A stretch of 64,000 nucleotides of DNA from Nocardioides alkalitolerans DSM 16699 (GTDB lineage: Bacteria; Actinomycetota; Actinomycetes; Propionibacteriales; Nocardioidaceae): positions 784,562-848,561 of the forward strand of contig NZ_KE384533.1 in NCBI RefSeq assembly GCF_000426525.1. Direction: 5' to 3'. Both the position numbers and the translations under genes were made by a program. Numbering within the stretch: the stretch's first letter is position 1; each line of letters starts with the position of its first letter. Of this stretch, positions 51,965 to 60,351 are shown in pieces. The notes beneath the pieces are model-generated. The model was given only the letters and a program-made list of their open reading frames with translations, did not search any database and was not told the origin of the DNA.

Positions 51965-52567
51965 GTGGTGTACCGCCACCCGTTCCTCCGCTACACCTCC
52001 CTCGAGCCCGGCGACATGCTGGCGGACTCGGCGCTGGAGGTGCTCATGGCCCACGGCGCAGGCGCGCTGAACCTGACCTCGATGGCCAAGCGACTGAAGG
52101 TGACCCGTCAGGCGCTCCTGGCGCGCTGGGGAAGCCGGGAGCTCGCCTACCGGGTGATCGCGGTGCGATTCACCACACGCATGCAGGAGTGGGCGGTCCC
52201 CAGGATCCTGGACGTGCCGGAGCCGGTGAGGCTGCCCCGGTTCCCGGACGAGGTGGTCAGCCTGCGCGCTCTCGAGGCATGGAGCCACCTGGCCCGTGCC
52301 GAAGCCGTCGCAGGAGACCAGCGACTGGTGGAGGAGCTGGAGAAGGTGCGCGGCGAGGAACGGGCCTACCTGCGGGCGTGGACCCGCAGCCGCGCGGGGG
52401 TGGCGCCGCCGACGTCCGAGGTCGCCGCGGTCCAGGCGCTGGTGGTCGGGCTGCGGTCCGAGCTGGTGCGGCCGGATCCCGTGCTGACCTACCCGGACGC
52501 GGTCGCCGCGCTGGACACCCGGCTCGCCGCGCTCGTCGCGGGTGCTCCCGATAGCCTCGCCCCATGA
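51965..52567 (+). CDS. TetR-like regulator upstream of serS
   Basis: About 200 residues if started at GTG 51965 or 51968; the start is uncertain because no ribosome-binding site is clear. The N-terminal third has an HTH-like stretch: MLADSALEVLMAHGAGALNLTSMAKRLKVTRQALLARWGSRELAYRVI, with Arg-Trp-Gly-Ser in place of the usual Tyr-x-His-Phe. The rest is helical. Its TGA overlaps the serS ATG (ATGA), an unusual coupling of a regulator with an aminoacyl-tRNA synthetase. Confidence 0.75.
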   Translation: MVYRHPFLRYTSLEPGDMLADSALEVLMAHGAGALNLTSMAKRLKVTRQALLARWGSRELAYRVIAVRFTTRMQEWAVPRILDVPEPVRLPRFPDEVVSLRALEAWSHLARAEAVAGDQRLVEELEKVRGEERAYLRAWTRSRAGVAPPTSEVAAVQALVVGLRSELVRPDPVLTYPDAVAALDTRLAALVAGAPDSLAP

Positions 52568-53850
52568 TCGACGCCCGTCTTCTCCGTGACGACCCCGACC
52601 GCATCCGCGCCGCCCAGGCCAAGCGGGGGCTCTCCGACTCGGTGGTCGACGAGGCGCTCGCCGCCGACGTCGCCCGCCGCGAGGCGATCGTGGCCTACGA
52701 GGCGAAGCGCGGCGAGCAGAAGCAGCTCGGCAAGCTGATCCCGAAGGCCACCGGCGACGAGAAGCAGGCCCTCCTCGCGCAGACGAAGACCCTCGCGGCC
52801 GACGTGAAGGCTGCCGAGGCCGCGCAGGTCGCCGCCGAGGCCGCCTGGAACGCCGCCGTCACCGCCATCCCGAACCCGGCGGCCGACGAGGCACCGCCCG
52901 GGGGCGAGGACGACTTCGTGCTCCTCGAGACCGTCGGCACCCCGCGGGACTTCGCGGCGGAGGGCTTCGAGCCCCGCGACCACATCGAGCTCGGCAAGAT
53001 GCTCGGCGCGATCGACATCGAGCGCGGCGCGAAGGTCTCTGGCTCGCGCTTCTACTTCCTCACCGGCGTGGGTGCCGAGCTCGAGTTCGCCCTGATCAAC
53101 CTCGCGATGGCCCAGGCCCGCGACGCCGGGTTCACCCAGGTGATCCCGCCGGCGCTGGTCAAGCCCGAGGCGATGGCCGGCACCGGCTTCCTCGGCCAGG
53201 CGGCCGACGACGTCTACCGCATCGAGGGCCAGGACATGTACCTCGTCGGCACCAGCGAGGTGCCGATGGCGGCGTACCACTCCGACGAGATCCTCGACGG
53301 GGCCTCGATGCCGCGGCGCTACGCCGCGTTCAGCCCCTGCTTCCGCAAGGAGGCCGGCTCGCACGGCAAGGACACGAAGGGCATCATCCGCGTCCACTGG
53401 TTCGACAAGGTCGAGATGTTCGTCTACACGACCGTCGAGGACTCCTACGCCGAGCACCAGCGCCTGCTGGCGTGGGAGAAGGAGTTCCTCGACAAGCTCG
53501 AGCTGGCGTACCGCGTCATCGACGTGGCGGCGGGCGACCTCGGCCTCTCGGCGCAGCGCAAGTTCGACTGCGAGGCGTGGATCCCGACGCAGGGCAAGTA
53601 CCGCGAGCTGACGTCGACGTCGAACTGCACCGACTTCCAGTCGCGGCGCCTCGACATCCGCGGCCGGTTCGAGGACGGGGTGCGCCCGCTCGCCACGCTC
53701 AACGGCACGCTGTGCGCGATGACCCGCACCATCGTGGCGATCCTGGAGACGCACCAGCAGGCCGACGGCTCGGTCCGGGTGCCCGCCGCCCTGCAGCCCT
53801 ACCTGGGCGGGCGCACCGTGCTCGAGCCCGTGCCCGGGGGCCTGCGATGA
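52564..53850 (+). CDS. serS: Seryl-tRNA synthetase
   Basis: 428 residues, full length. MIDARLLRDDPDRIRAAQAKRGL starts the tRNA-binding coiled coil (to ~110). Class II motifs follow: GSRFYFLTGVGAELEFALINLAM, motif 2 FSPCFRKEAGSHGKDTKGIIRVHWFDKVEMFVY, and motif 3 TLNGTLCAMTRTIVAILETHQ. ELTSTSNCTDFQSRRLDIR is the Ser-pocket region. It charges tRNA-Ser; two tRNA-Ser genes lie 7-8 kb downstream. The first HAD gene overlaps its stop. Confidence 0.97.
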   Translation: MIDARLLRDDPDRIRAAQAKRGLSDSVVDEALAADVARREAIVAYEAKRGEQKQLGKLIPKATGDEKQALLAQTKTLAADVKAAEAAQVAAEAAWNAAVTAIPNPAADEAPPGGEDDFVLLETVGTPRDFAAEGFEPRDHIELGKMLGAIDIERGAKVSGSRFYFLTGVGAELEFALINLAMAQARDAGFTQVIPPALVKPEAMAGTGFLGQAADDVYRIEGQDMYLVGTSEVPMAAYHSDEILDGASMPRRYAAFSPCFRKEAGSHGKDTKGIIRVHWFDKVEMFVYTTVEDSYAEHQRLLAWEKEFLDKLELAYRVIDVAAGDLGLSAQRKFDCEAWIPTQGKYRELTSTSNCTDFQSRRLDIRGRFEDGVRPLATLNGTLCAMTRTIVAILETHQQADGSVRVPAALQPYLGGRTVLEPVPGGLR

Positions 53851-54671
53851 CCGCCTGGCGTCCGAGGCTCGTCGCCCTCGACATCGACGGCACGCTGCTG
53901 AAGTGGATGGACGGCTCGGGCATCCCCCACGAGGAGGTCAGCCCGGCCGTGTACGCCGCGGTGCAGCGCACCCTCGCCGCCGGCGCCCACGTCGTGCTCT
54001 CGAGCGGCCGCTCCGTGCACTCGATGACGTCGGTGGCCGACCTGCTCGGCCTGCGCGGCCAGGCCGACGACCGGCTGTGGATCGTGGCGTCCAACGGTGC
54101 CGTCCTCACGCGCTACCCCCCGCTCGAGATCGTGCACGAGGACACGTTCGACGCCCGCGACGCCGTGCGCGCCGTCCTCGAGCACCACCCGACCGCCCTC
54201 GTCGCCGTCGAGGACCGCGGCCTCGGCTACCGGGTCAACCGCCCGTTCCCCGACGGCGAGCTGACGGGCGAGCTCGTGGTCAGCGAGGTCGACGAGATGG
54301 TCGCGAAGCCGGTGAGCCGCGTGATCATCCGCGACCCCGACGCCACCGTCGACGACTTCGTGCAGCTGGCCGGCAACCTGGGGCTCCACGGCACCGACTA
54401 CGTCGTGGGCTTCACCGCCTGGCTCGACCTCACGCCCGTGGGCATCTCCAAGGCCTCCGGCCTGGCCCGCGTCTGCGCCGAGCTCGGCGTCGACCAGGCC
54501 GACGTGCTCGCCATCGGCGACGGCCGCAACGACCTCGAGATGCTGGCCTGGGCCGGTCGCGGGGTGGCCATGGGGCAGGCGATCGAGATGGTGCGCGAGG
54601 CCGCCGACGCCGTCACCGCGCCCGTCGCCGAGGACGGGGCGGCCGTCGAGCTGAACCGCTGGTTCGCCTGA
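53847..54671 (+). CDS. HAD-superfamily hydrolase (Cof type)
   Basis: 274 residues; ATG 53847 overlaps the serS stop (ATGA). Motif I is ALDIDGTLL, motif II VLSSGRSV, then VASNGAV, and motif III/IV is VGISKASGLARVC with AIGDGRNDLEMLAWAGRGVAMGQA. It belongs to the Cof/sugar-phosphate phosphatase subgroup with a C2 cap. The HAD pair after serS is a common actinobacterial arrangement; substrates are unknown. Confidence 0.93.
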   Translation: MTAWRPRLVALDIDGTLLKWMDGSGIPHEEVSPAVYAAVQRTLAAGAHVVLSSGRSVHSMTSVADLLGLRGQADDRLWIVASNGAVLTRYPPLEIVHEDTFDARDAVRAVLEHHPTALVAVEDRGLGYRVNRPFPDGELTGELVVSEVDEMVAKPVSRVIIRDPDATVDDFVQLAGNLGLHGTDYVVGFTAWLDLTPVGISKASGLARVCAELGVDQADVLAIGDGRNDLEMLAWAGRGVAMGQAIEMVREAADAVTAPVAEDGAAVELNRWFA

Positions 54672-54673
54672 CC

Positions 54674-55549
54674 GTGCCGACCCCTCCCCGCCCGACCCCG
54701 CGCCTGGTCGCCACCGACCTCGACGGCACGTTGCTCGACGCCGCCGGCCACGTCACGGAGCCCACCCGCTCGGTGCTCGCGGAGCTGGACCGGCGCGGCG
54801 TGCCCGTCGTCTTCGTGACGGGCCGGCCGATCCGCTGGATGGAGGACCTCTGGGTCGACGTCGGCGGTCACGGGCTGGCCATCTGCTCGAACGGCGGCAT
54901 CGTGTACGACGTCGCGGCTCGCGCGATCCGGTCGTCGCGGGTGATCGACGGCCCGGTGCTCCTCGAGGTGGCCGACCGCCTGCGTGACCGCCTGCCGGGC
55001 ACGGTGTTCGCCGTCGAGACGACGGACGGGTTCGCGCGCGAGCCGGACTACCTGCCCCGCCAGGCCGGCTCCGACGAGCGGCACCAGGTCACCGTCGCCC
55101 CGCTCACCGAGCTCGCGACCGACGAGCACCCCTGCGTGAAGCTGCTCGCGCGCCACGACGAGCACGTGCCCGAGGACTACTGGCGCGCCGTCGACGAGGC
55201 CGTGGGCGACCTCGTCACCGTCACGTGGTCGTCGTCGAGCGCGTTGGTCGAGATGAGTGCGCACGGCGTCACGAAGGCGTCGACCCTGGAGCGGCTGTGC
55301 GCCGAGCTGGACGTCGCCGCGGCCGACGTCGTCGCGTTCGGCGACATGCCCAACGACATCCCGCTGCTGGCATGGGCGGGGGCGTCGTACGCGATGGCCG
55401 GTGCGCACGCCGAGGTGACCGCCGTGGCGCAGCACGTGGCGGGCCACCACCACGAGGACGGCGTCGCCGCGGTGCTGGTGGAGCTGTTCGGCCTGGACGG
55501 GCTGGCAGGATGGACGCGACCGACGGCTGGCGAGGAGGGCTCCGGATGA
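54674..55549 (+). CDS. HAD-superfamily hydrolase (Cof type)
   Basis: 291 residues from GTG 54674, 2 bp after the previous stop. Motifs: VATDLDGTLLDAAGHV, VFVTGRPIRWM, CSNGGIVYD, VTKASTLERLC and AFGDMPNDIPLLAWAGASYAMAGAH. It is a paralogue of the preceding gene with the same C2-cap layout (ALVEMSAHGVTKAS). Its stop overlaps the ATG of the next gene. Probably a sugar- or nucleotide-phosphate phosphatase. Confidence 0.93.
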   Translation: MPTPPRPTPRLVATDLDGTLLDAAGHVTEPTRSVLAELDRRGVPVVFVTGRPIRWMEDLWVDVGGHGLAICSNGGIVYDVAARAIRSSRVIDGPVLLEVADRLRDRLPGTVFAVETTDGFAREPDYLPRQAGSDERHQVTVAPLTELATDEHPCVKLLARHDEHVPEDYWRAVDEAVGDLVTVTWSSSSALVEMSAHGVTKASTLERLCAELDVAAADVVAFGDMPNDIPLLAWAGASYAMAGAHAEVTAVAQHVAGHHHEDGVAAVLVELFGLDGLAGWTRPTAGEEGSG

Positions 55550-56259
55550 CCACGAACACCCGACGGCACGGGGTGCGCACCGCCGCGCTGGCGGCTGCCG
55601 GCGCCGTGCTCGCCGGCTCCGCCGCGCTCGGTGCGGCGCCCGCGACGGCGGCGGACCCCGGCGCGACGGCACCCGCGGCCGAGAAGGTCGCCGAGGTCTG
55701 CCCGGTGGTCCCGCTCGAGGAGCGCGCCGACGCGGCCGACGCCGTGGTCGTCGCCACGGTCTCGCGCGTCGTCAACGCCCCCCTCGAGTCGGGCGCCAAG
55801 CCGAGCGAGCCCGTCACGCCTGGCCTCAACGAGCCCACCGAGGCCGCCAAGGCGGAGACCGGGGGATCGCGCACGGTCGAGGCGGTCGTCGACGAGACGT
55901 TCCGGGGTGACGTGCGGCCCGACGTGTCCGCGTCCGTGACGGTCACCGGCCTGGCCGGCGTCGAGGGCGAGGAGCCCGCCGTCGGCGTCTCCTACGTGAT
56001 GTTCCTGGTCCAGGACGCCAGCGCCCTGACCGCCACGCTCTGCGACCTCCTGCCGGTGACCTCCGTCGACGCTGCCGACCTCGACGCGCTCGTCGAGGAG
56101 TCGACCGAGTCGGAGCCGGTGGCGCTCACGCCCGTCGAGGGCGTCGACGACCCGCCGTCCTACCGCGCGGCCGTCGTGCCGGGCGCCGCCCTGGTGGCCG
56201 TCGGGCTGCTCGGCCTCCTGGGCACCGTGGCCCTCGGCCGCATCAGCGGCCGGCGCTGA
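55546..56259 (+). CDS. Secreted, C-terminally anchored protein of unknown function
   Basis: 237 residues; ATG 55546 overlaps the HAD stop. A signal peptide (RRHGVRTAALAAAGAVLAGSAALGA-AP-ATA-A) is followed by an extracytoplasmic domain with two cysteines (EVCPVV and TLCDLL), a beta-rich middle (TVEAVVDETFRGDVRP, VSASVTVTGL) and a C-terminal membrane helix (VVPGAALVAVGLLGLLGTVAL) with a basic tail. This is the build of a surface-anchored protein. Family not recognised. Confidence 0.8.
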   Translation: MTTNTRRHGVRTAALAAAGAVLAGSAALGAAPATAADPGATAPAAEKVAEVCPVVPLEERADAADAVVVATVSRVVNAPLESGAKPSEPVTPGLNEPTEAAKAETGGSRTVEAVVDETFRGDVRPDVSASVTVTGLAGVEGEEPAVGVSYVMFLVQDASALTATLCDLLPVTSVDAADLDALVEESTESEPVALTPVEGVDDPPSYRAAVVPGAALVAVGLLGLLGTVALGRISGRR

Positions 56260-56288
56260 CCGGCCGGCTGACCGACTGACCGACTGAC

Positions 56289-56900
56289 CTAGAGGTACAT
56301 CCCGCCCGAGCTGCCGGGGCCCGGCGCCTGCTGCTCACCCGGTACGGCGCCCGGCTGGCCGCCGGGACCCGCAGCGGCGCCCGGGGCGCCGGGGAGGGCA
56401 CGACGCATCTGCTCCAGCTGGGCGCGGGCGGCCATCTGCTGGGCGTAGATCGCCGTCTGGATGCCGTGGAAGAGACCCTCGAGCCAGCCCACGAGCTGGG
56501 CCTGGGCGATCCGCAGCTCGCCGTCGCTGGGGGTGCCGTCGGCGAACGGCAGCGAGAGCCGGTTCAGCTCCTCGACCAGCTCGGGGGCGAGGCCGGCCTC
56601 GAGCTCCTTGATCGACGACTGGTGGATCTCCTTGAGGCGGTTGCGGCTGGCCTCGTCGAGCGGGGCCGCCTTCACCTCCTCCAGCAGCTGCTTGATCATG
56701 CTGCCGATGCGCATGACCTTCGCGGGCTGCTCGACGAGCTCGGTGATGTGGGGCTCGCCGCCCTCGGCGGCCCCGCCGTCGCCGGCACCCGCTGCCGCGG
56801 CCAGGGCGCTGGCCGGCACGGTGCCGACGGGCTGGCCGTCGGGGCCGACGATGACGACCTGCTGCTCGTTCTCGGGGGTCTCGGGGGCGTTGTCGCTCAT
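56289..56900 (-). CDS. bpa: Bacterial proteasome activator (Bpa/PafE)
   Basis: 203 residues. The N terminus is disordered (MSDNAPETPENEQQVVIVGPDGQPVG), the core is a four-helix bundle with HITELVEQPAKVMRIGSMIKQLLEEVKAAPLDEASRNRLKEIH, and the Pro/Gly-rich tail ends GGMYL. Mycobacterial Bpa ends GGQYL, the motif that inserts into the 20S proteasome ring and opens its gate (family knowledge). It would feed proteins to the proteasome without ATP. TAGGCT 7 nt before the ATG suggests leaderless transcription. An 8-bp repeat GACCGACT occurs just beyond its stop. Confidence 0.93.
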   Translation of the reverse strand: MSDNAPETPENEQQVVIVGPDGQPVGTVPASALAAAAGAGDGGAAEGGEPHITELVEQPAKVMRIGSMIKQLLEEVKAAPLDEASRNRLKEIHQSSIKELEAGLAPELVEELNRLSLPFADGTPSDGELRIAQAQLVGWLEGLFHGIQTAIYAQQMAARAQLEQMRRALPGAPGAAAGPGGQPGAVPGEQQAPGPGSSGGMYL

Positions 56901-56939
56901 GCCCGCCAGCCTAGCCAGCGGGGTGACGGGAGCGGCGGG

Positions 56940-57908
56940 TCAGAGGGTGAGCAGCACCTTGCCGGAGTGGCTGGAGTCCTCGAGCAGCTGGTGGGCGTCG
57001 GCGACGTCCTCCAGCGGGAGCGTCGCGTGCACGATCGGACGCACGGAGCCGTCGGCGAGCAGCGGCCACACGTTCTCGACGACGGAGGCGCAGATCCGTG
57101 CCTTGTCGTCGAGCGGTCGGGCGCGCAGCGACGTCGCCACGACGGCCGCGCGCTTCGCCAGCAGCGCCCCGAGGTCCAGCTCGCCCTTCGTGCCGCCCTG
57201 CATGCCGATGACCACGAGACGGCCCTCGGTGGCGAGCGCGGAGACGTTGCGGCCGAGGTACTTCGCCCCCATGTTGTCGAGCACCACGTCGGCCCCGCCG
57301 ACCTCGCGCAGGATCTCGACGAAGTCCTCCTCGCGGTAGTCGATCGCGCGCTCCGCCCCGAGCTCCTCGCACAGCTGGCGCTTCTCGGGGCTGCCGGCGG
57401 TCGCGAAGACCCGGGCGCCGAGCACCGACGCCACCTGGATCGCGAACGTGCCGATGCCGCCGGCGCCGCCGTGCACCAGGAAGACGTCGTCGGGCTTGAG
57501 GCCCGCCACCATGAACACGTTGGACCACACGGTGCAGGCCACCTCGGGCACGGCCGCCGCGGTCACCAGGTCGAGGCCCGCGGGCACGGGCATGAGCTGC
57601 CCGGCGGGCACCACGACGTACGACGCGTAGCCGCCCCCCGCGAGCAGGGCGCAGACCTCGTCGCCCACCGACCAGCCGGTGACGCCCTCACCGAGGGCGG
57701 CGACGCGGCCGCTGCACTCGAGCCCGAGCACCTCGGTCACACCGGGCGGCGGCGGGTAGAAGCCGCGGCGCTGCATGAGGTCGGCCCGGTTGACCGCCGT
57801 GGCGACGACCTCGACGAGCACCTCGCCGGGTCCGGGACGGGGGTCCGTGTGGTCGGAGAGGACGAGGGCCTCGGGCCCTCCGGGCTTCGGGGCGGTCACG
57901 GCGCGCAT
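56940..57908 (-). CDS. NAD(P)H quinone oxidoreductase, zinc-less MDR (PIG3-like)
   Basis: 322 residues. It starts MRAVTAPKPGGPEALVLSD and has AVNRADLMQRRGFYPPPPG, LGLECSGRV, the nucleotide-binding VHGGAGGIGTFAIQVA, and the end SSHSGKVLLTL. The zinc-site cysteines of alcohol dehydrogenases are absent. The tandem YPPPPG and length match the PIG3 subgroup. It reduces quinones with NADPH. It shares a 23-bp divergent promoter region with the nitrilase-like gene. Confidence 0.93.
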   Translation of the reverse strand: MRAVTAPKPGGPEALVLSDHTDPRPGPGEVLVEVVATAVNRADLMQRRGFYPPPPGVTEVLGLECSGRVAALGEGVTGWSVGDEVCALLAGGGYASYVVVPAGQLMPVPAGLDLVTAAAVPEVACTVWSNVFMVAGLKPDDVFLVHGGAGGIGTFAIQVASVLGARVFATAGSPEKRQLCEELGAERAIDYREEDFVEILREVGGADVVLDNMGAKYLGRNVSALATEGRLVVIGMQGGTKGELDLGALLAKRAAVVATSLRARPLDDKARICASVVENVWPLLADGSVRPIVHATLPLEDVADAHQLLEDSSHSGKVLLTL

Positions 57909-57931
57909 GCGCTCGACCCTACGCTGGGGTG
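57909..57931. promoter_or_regulatory. Overlapping divergent leaderless promoters
   Basis: Only 23 bp separate the two ATGs. The minus-strand hexamer TAGGGT (57916-57921) is 7 nt before the oxidoreductase ATG and the plus-strand hexamer TACGCT (57920-57925) is 6 nt before the nitrilase ATG; they overlap by two bases, so RNA polymerase could probably serve only one at a time. Confidence 0.6.
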
Positions 57932-58729
57932 ATGACCGCGACCCTGCGCGTGACGCTCGTCCAGGAGGCCTCGGGGCTCGACCCCGCGGCCAACCGCCGC
58001 CGCCTCGTCGAGGTGCTCGACGAGGTCGGTCCCGACGCGGACCTCGTGGTGCTCCCCGAGGTGTTCGCCCGCGACTTCGGCAAGGCGGGGTCCGACGTCA
58101 GCGCGTACGCCGAGCCGCTCGACGGCCCCTTCGCCACCGCGGTCGCCGAGGCCGCCCGCCGCCACGACGTCACCGTCGTCGCCGGCATGTTCGAGACCTC
58201 CGACGACCCGGAGCGTCCGTGGAACACCCTGGTCGTGAGCGGCCCCGACGGTCCCGACGGCCCGGGCGCGGCGTCGTACCGCAAGATCCACCTCTACGAC
58301 TCCTTCGGCTACCGCGAGTCCGACCGCCTCACGGCCGGGGCCCCGACGCCGGTCACCGTCGACGTGCGCGGCTTCACCGTCGGCCTGATGACCTGCTACG
58401 ACCTCCGCTTCCCCGAGCTGGCCCGCCGCCTGGTCGTCGACCACGGCGCCGAGGTGCTCGTGTGCCCGGCGGCCTGGGTGGCCGGCGAGGGCAAGGGCCA
58501 CCACTGGCGCACGCTGGTGCACGCCCGCGCCATCGAGAACACCGCGTACGTCGTTGCTGCCGCCCAACCGGCCCCGCGCTACACGGGCCTCTCGACGATC
58601 GTCGACCCGGAGGGCCGCGTCGTGGTCGAGGCCGGTGACGGTCCGACGACCGTGTCGGGCGTGGTCGACCGCGACGTGCTCGTCGGTGCCCGACGGACGA
58701 ATCCGTCGCTCGCCAACCGCCGGCTGTAG
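57932..58729 (+). CDS. Carbon-nitrogen hydrolase (nitrilase superfamily)
   Basis: 265 residues from ATG 57932; GTG 57929 is less likely given the promoter spacing. The catalytic triad is clear: Glu in VVLPEVFARDFG, Lys in YRKIHLYDSFGYRES, and Cys in GLMTCYDLRFPELAR. HWRTLVHARAIENTAYVV follows. The pattern is close to the omega-amidase/Nit1-like amidase group. It hydrolyses an amide of a small molecule, perhaps in metabolite repair (deaminated glutathione type) or nitrogen recycling. Confidence 0.93.
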   Translation: MTATLRVTLVQEASGLDPAANRRRLVEVLDEVGPDADLVVLPEVFARDFGKAGSDVSAYAEPLDGPFATAVAEAARRHDVTVVAGMFETSDDPERPWNTLVVSGPDGPDGPGAASYRKIHLYDSFGYRESDRLTAGAPTPVTVDVRGFTVGLMTCYDLRFPELARRLVVDHGAEVLVCPAAWVAGEGKGHHWRTLVHARAIENTAYVVAAAQPAPRYTGLSTIVDPEGRVVVEAGDGPTTVSGVVDRDVLVGARRTNPSLANRRL

Positions 58730-58740
58730 CGTGGGCCGCC

Positions 58741-59913
58741 GTGTCGTCCCCGGAACCGCCTCCCGCGACCCCCGAGCGCCCTCGCCCGGGGGCCCGTCGT
58801 GCTGCGCCCGCGCCCCGAGCTCCGCGCTCCGAGCGCCGTGCGGCGCGCGCCGCGAAGGAGCGCGAGGGCATCTCCCCGGTGCTCGAGGGCGTCGTCGAGG
58901 AGGCCGTCGCCGCCGCGGAGAACGCGACGGTCGGTGAGCGGCTCCGCGGTCGCGCCTCGCGGCTCGGCGCCTGGTGGCTGCTCGTGGCGGGCGGCCTCGC
59001 GCTGCTCGTGGCCGGCGGCACGGGGGTGGCTCCCGCCTGGGCGGAGGGCGTCGGCGCCGTCGTCGTCACGGTCGCCTACACGTGGGCGCTGGCGGCCCGC
59101 ACCGGTGGTCGGCCCGTCGTCTTCGGCACGCTCGCCGGACTGATCGGCGTCGTCGTGCTCGTCGCCGACACCCAGACGCTCAGCACGGGCGCGGCGGTGA
59201 TGACCTGCACCGTCGGGGCCGTGCTCGGGGTGATGGCCACCGTGCCGGCCCGACGCTTCCTGCACGCGGTGCGGGAGGTGCTCGTCGCCCTGGCGCTCTC
59301 GGGCGTGGCCGCGGTCGCGGCCGTCGGCTACGCCCCCACGGTGTCGCTGGTGCGGTTCGAGTACACGACGCTCGCCCTCAGCTTCCTCGTCGTCCTCGCC
59401 CTGGTCTACCGGCTCGGCGCCGGCCTCCATGGCCTCGGGCGGCGCGGCATCATCGCCGTCGTCGTCGGGCTGCTCGTGCTCGCCGTGATCCTCGCGTACG
59501 CCGAGACCCTCCGCCGCTACGGCGCCTCCAGCATCGTCGGCACCGTGCTCGACTCGGCCACCTGGATGCTCGACACCATCGGCGGCGTCCCCCGCCCGAT
59601 CCAGGCGGTGCTCGGCGTGCCGGCCCTCGCCTGGGGCGTCTACATGCGGGCCCGCCGCCGCCAGGGCTGGTGGCTCTGCAGCTTCGGCGTCGCGGCCACC
59701 GCCCCGGTCGCGAACGGCGTCATGAACCCGTCCGCCACCCTGCTCGAGGCGTTCCTCAGCGTCGTCTACTCGCTCGTCATCGGTCTGGCCGTCGCGTACG
59801 TCGCGATCCGCGTCGACCTGGCGCTCACGGGGTCCCGCGGCTCGCGGGCGCGGCGCGACGAGGAGCGCAGCGCCGTACGCCCCGAGCCCTCCCGCGCCCG
59901 CCCGCTCCTCTGA
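58741..59913 (+). CDS. Polytopic membrane protein of unknown function
   Basis: 390 residues from GTG 58741. A long disordered cytosolic N terminus rich in Pro, Arg and Ala (~75 residues) precedes about eight membrane helices (for example WWLLVAGGLALLVAGGTGV, ALVYRLGAGLHG, IIAVVVGLLVLAVILAYAETL). A basic tail ends the protein. TAGCGT, which includes the TAG stop of the preceding gene, lies 8 nt upstream as a possible leaderless promoter. No family recognised; the IIAV-to-YAET part resembles actinobacterial permease-like proteins only in a general way. Confidence 0.8.
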   Translation: MSSPEPPPATPERPRPGARRAAPAPRAPRSERRAARAAKEREGISPVLEGVVEEAVAAAENATVGERLRGRASRLGAWWLLVAGGLALLVAGGTGVAPAWAEGVGAVVVTVAYTWALAARTGGRPVVFGTLAGLIGVVVLVADTQTLSTGAAVMTCTVGAVLGVMATVPARRFLHAVREVLVALALSGVAAVAAVGYAPTVSLVRFEYTTLALSFLVVLALVYRLGAGLHGLGRRGIIAVVVGLLVLAVILAYAETLRRYGASSIVGTVLDSATWMLDTIGGVPRPIQAVLGVPALAWGVYMRARRRQGWWLCSFGVAATAPVANGVMNPSATLLEAFLSVVYSLVIGLAVAYVAIRVDLALTGSRGSRARRDEERSAVRPEPSRARPLL

Positions 59914-59951
59914 CGCGGGCGTACGCGCCGGTAACGGATAGGTTCGGCCCC

Positions 59952-60185
59952 ATGGCTCGCAAGCAGGTGGTGGAGGTCGTCGCCGAGATGGTGGCGTCGG
60001 TGGTCGAGATCGGGTGCGCCGTCGGTGACGACGTGACCCCCGAGAGCACGGTGCTCCTGCTGGAGTCCATGAAGATGGAGATCCCCGTGCACCCCGAGCA
60101 CGCCGGCCGCGTGCGGGAGATCAAGGTGTCGCCGGGCGACGTCATCCAGGAGGGCGACGTCCTCGTCGTCCTCGACCCCGCCTGA
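59952..60185 (+). CDS. Stand-alone biotin/lipoyl carrier protein
   Basis: 77 residues from ATG 59952, TAGGTT 7 nt upstream. This is a lone biotinyl domain: VEVVAEMVASVVEIGCAVGDDV, then the biotinylation hairpin LLLESMKMEIPVHPEHAGRV and KVSPGDVIQEGDVLVVL. The Lys in ESMKM is the modified residue. It may serve one of the acyl-CoA carboxylases of the cell; the carboxylase alpha gene at 25986 has its own carrier domain. Confidence 0.9.
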   Translation: MARKQVVEVVAEMVASVVEIGCAVGDDVTPESTVLLLESMKMEIPVHPEHAGRVREIKVSPGDVIQEGDVLVVLDPA

Positions 60186-60224
60186 GGCGGCTGCGGCGCG
60201 GACGCGCGACCTCCTGCGAGCACC

Positions 60225-60316
60225 TGGCAGAGGGGGCGGGATTCGAACCCGCGGCTGACATCACTGCCAGCGACCGCTTTCAAGGCGGTTCCGATCGGCC
60301 ACTCCGGCACCCCTCC
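60225..60316 (-). tRNA. tRNA-Ser (anticodon TGA)
   Basis: Read on the minus strand from GGAGGGGTGCCGGAGTGGCC to the encoded CCA. The anticodon loop CTTGAAA gives TGA, and a long variable arm typical of tRNA-Ser precedes the T arm GCGGGTTCGAATCCCGC. The acceptor pairs GGAGGGG with CCCCTCT (one G-T pair), with G as discriminator. Confidence 0.96.
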
Positions 60317-60351
60317 GGGCGCGGGACCGGTCGTGCGCCCCGCGTGGGGCG

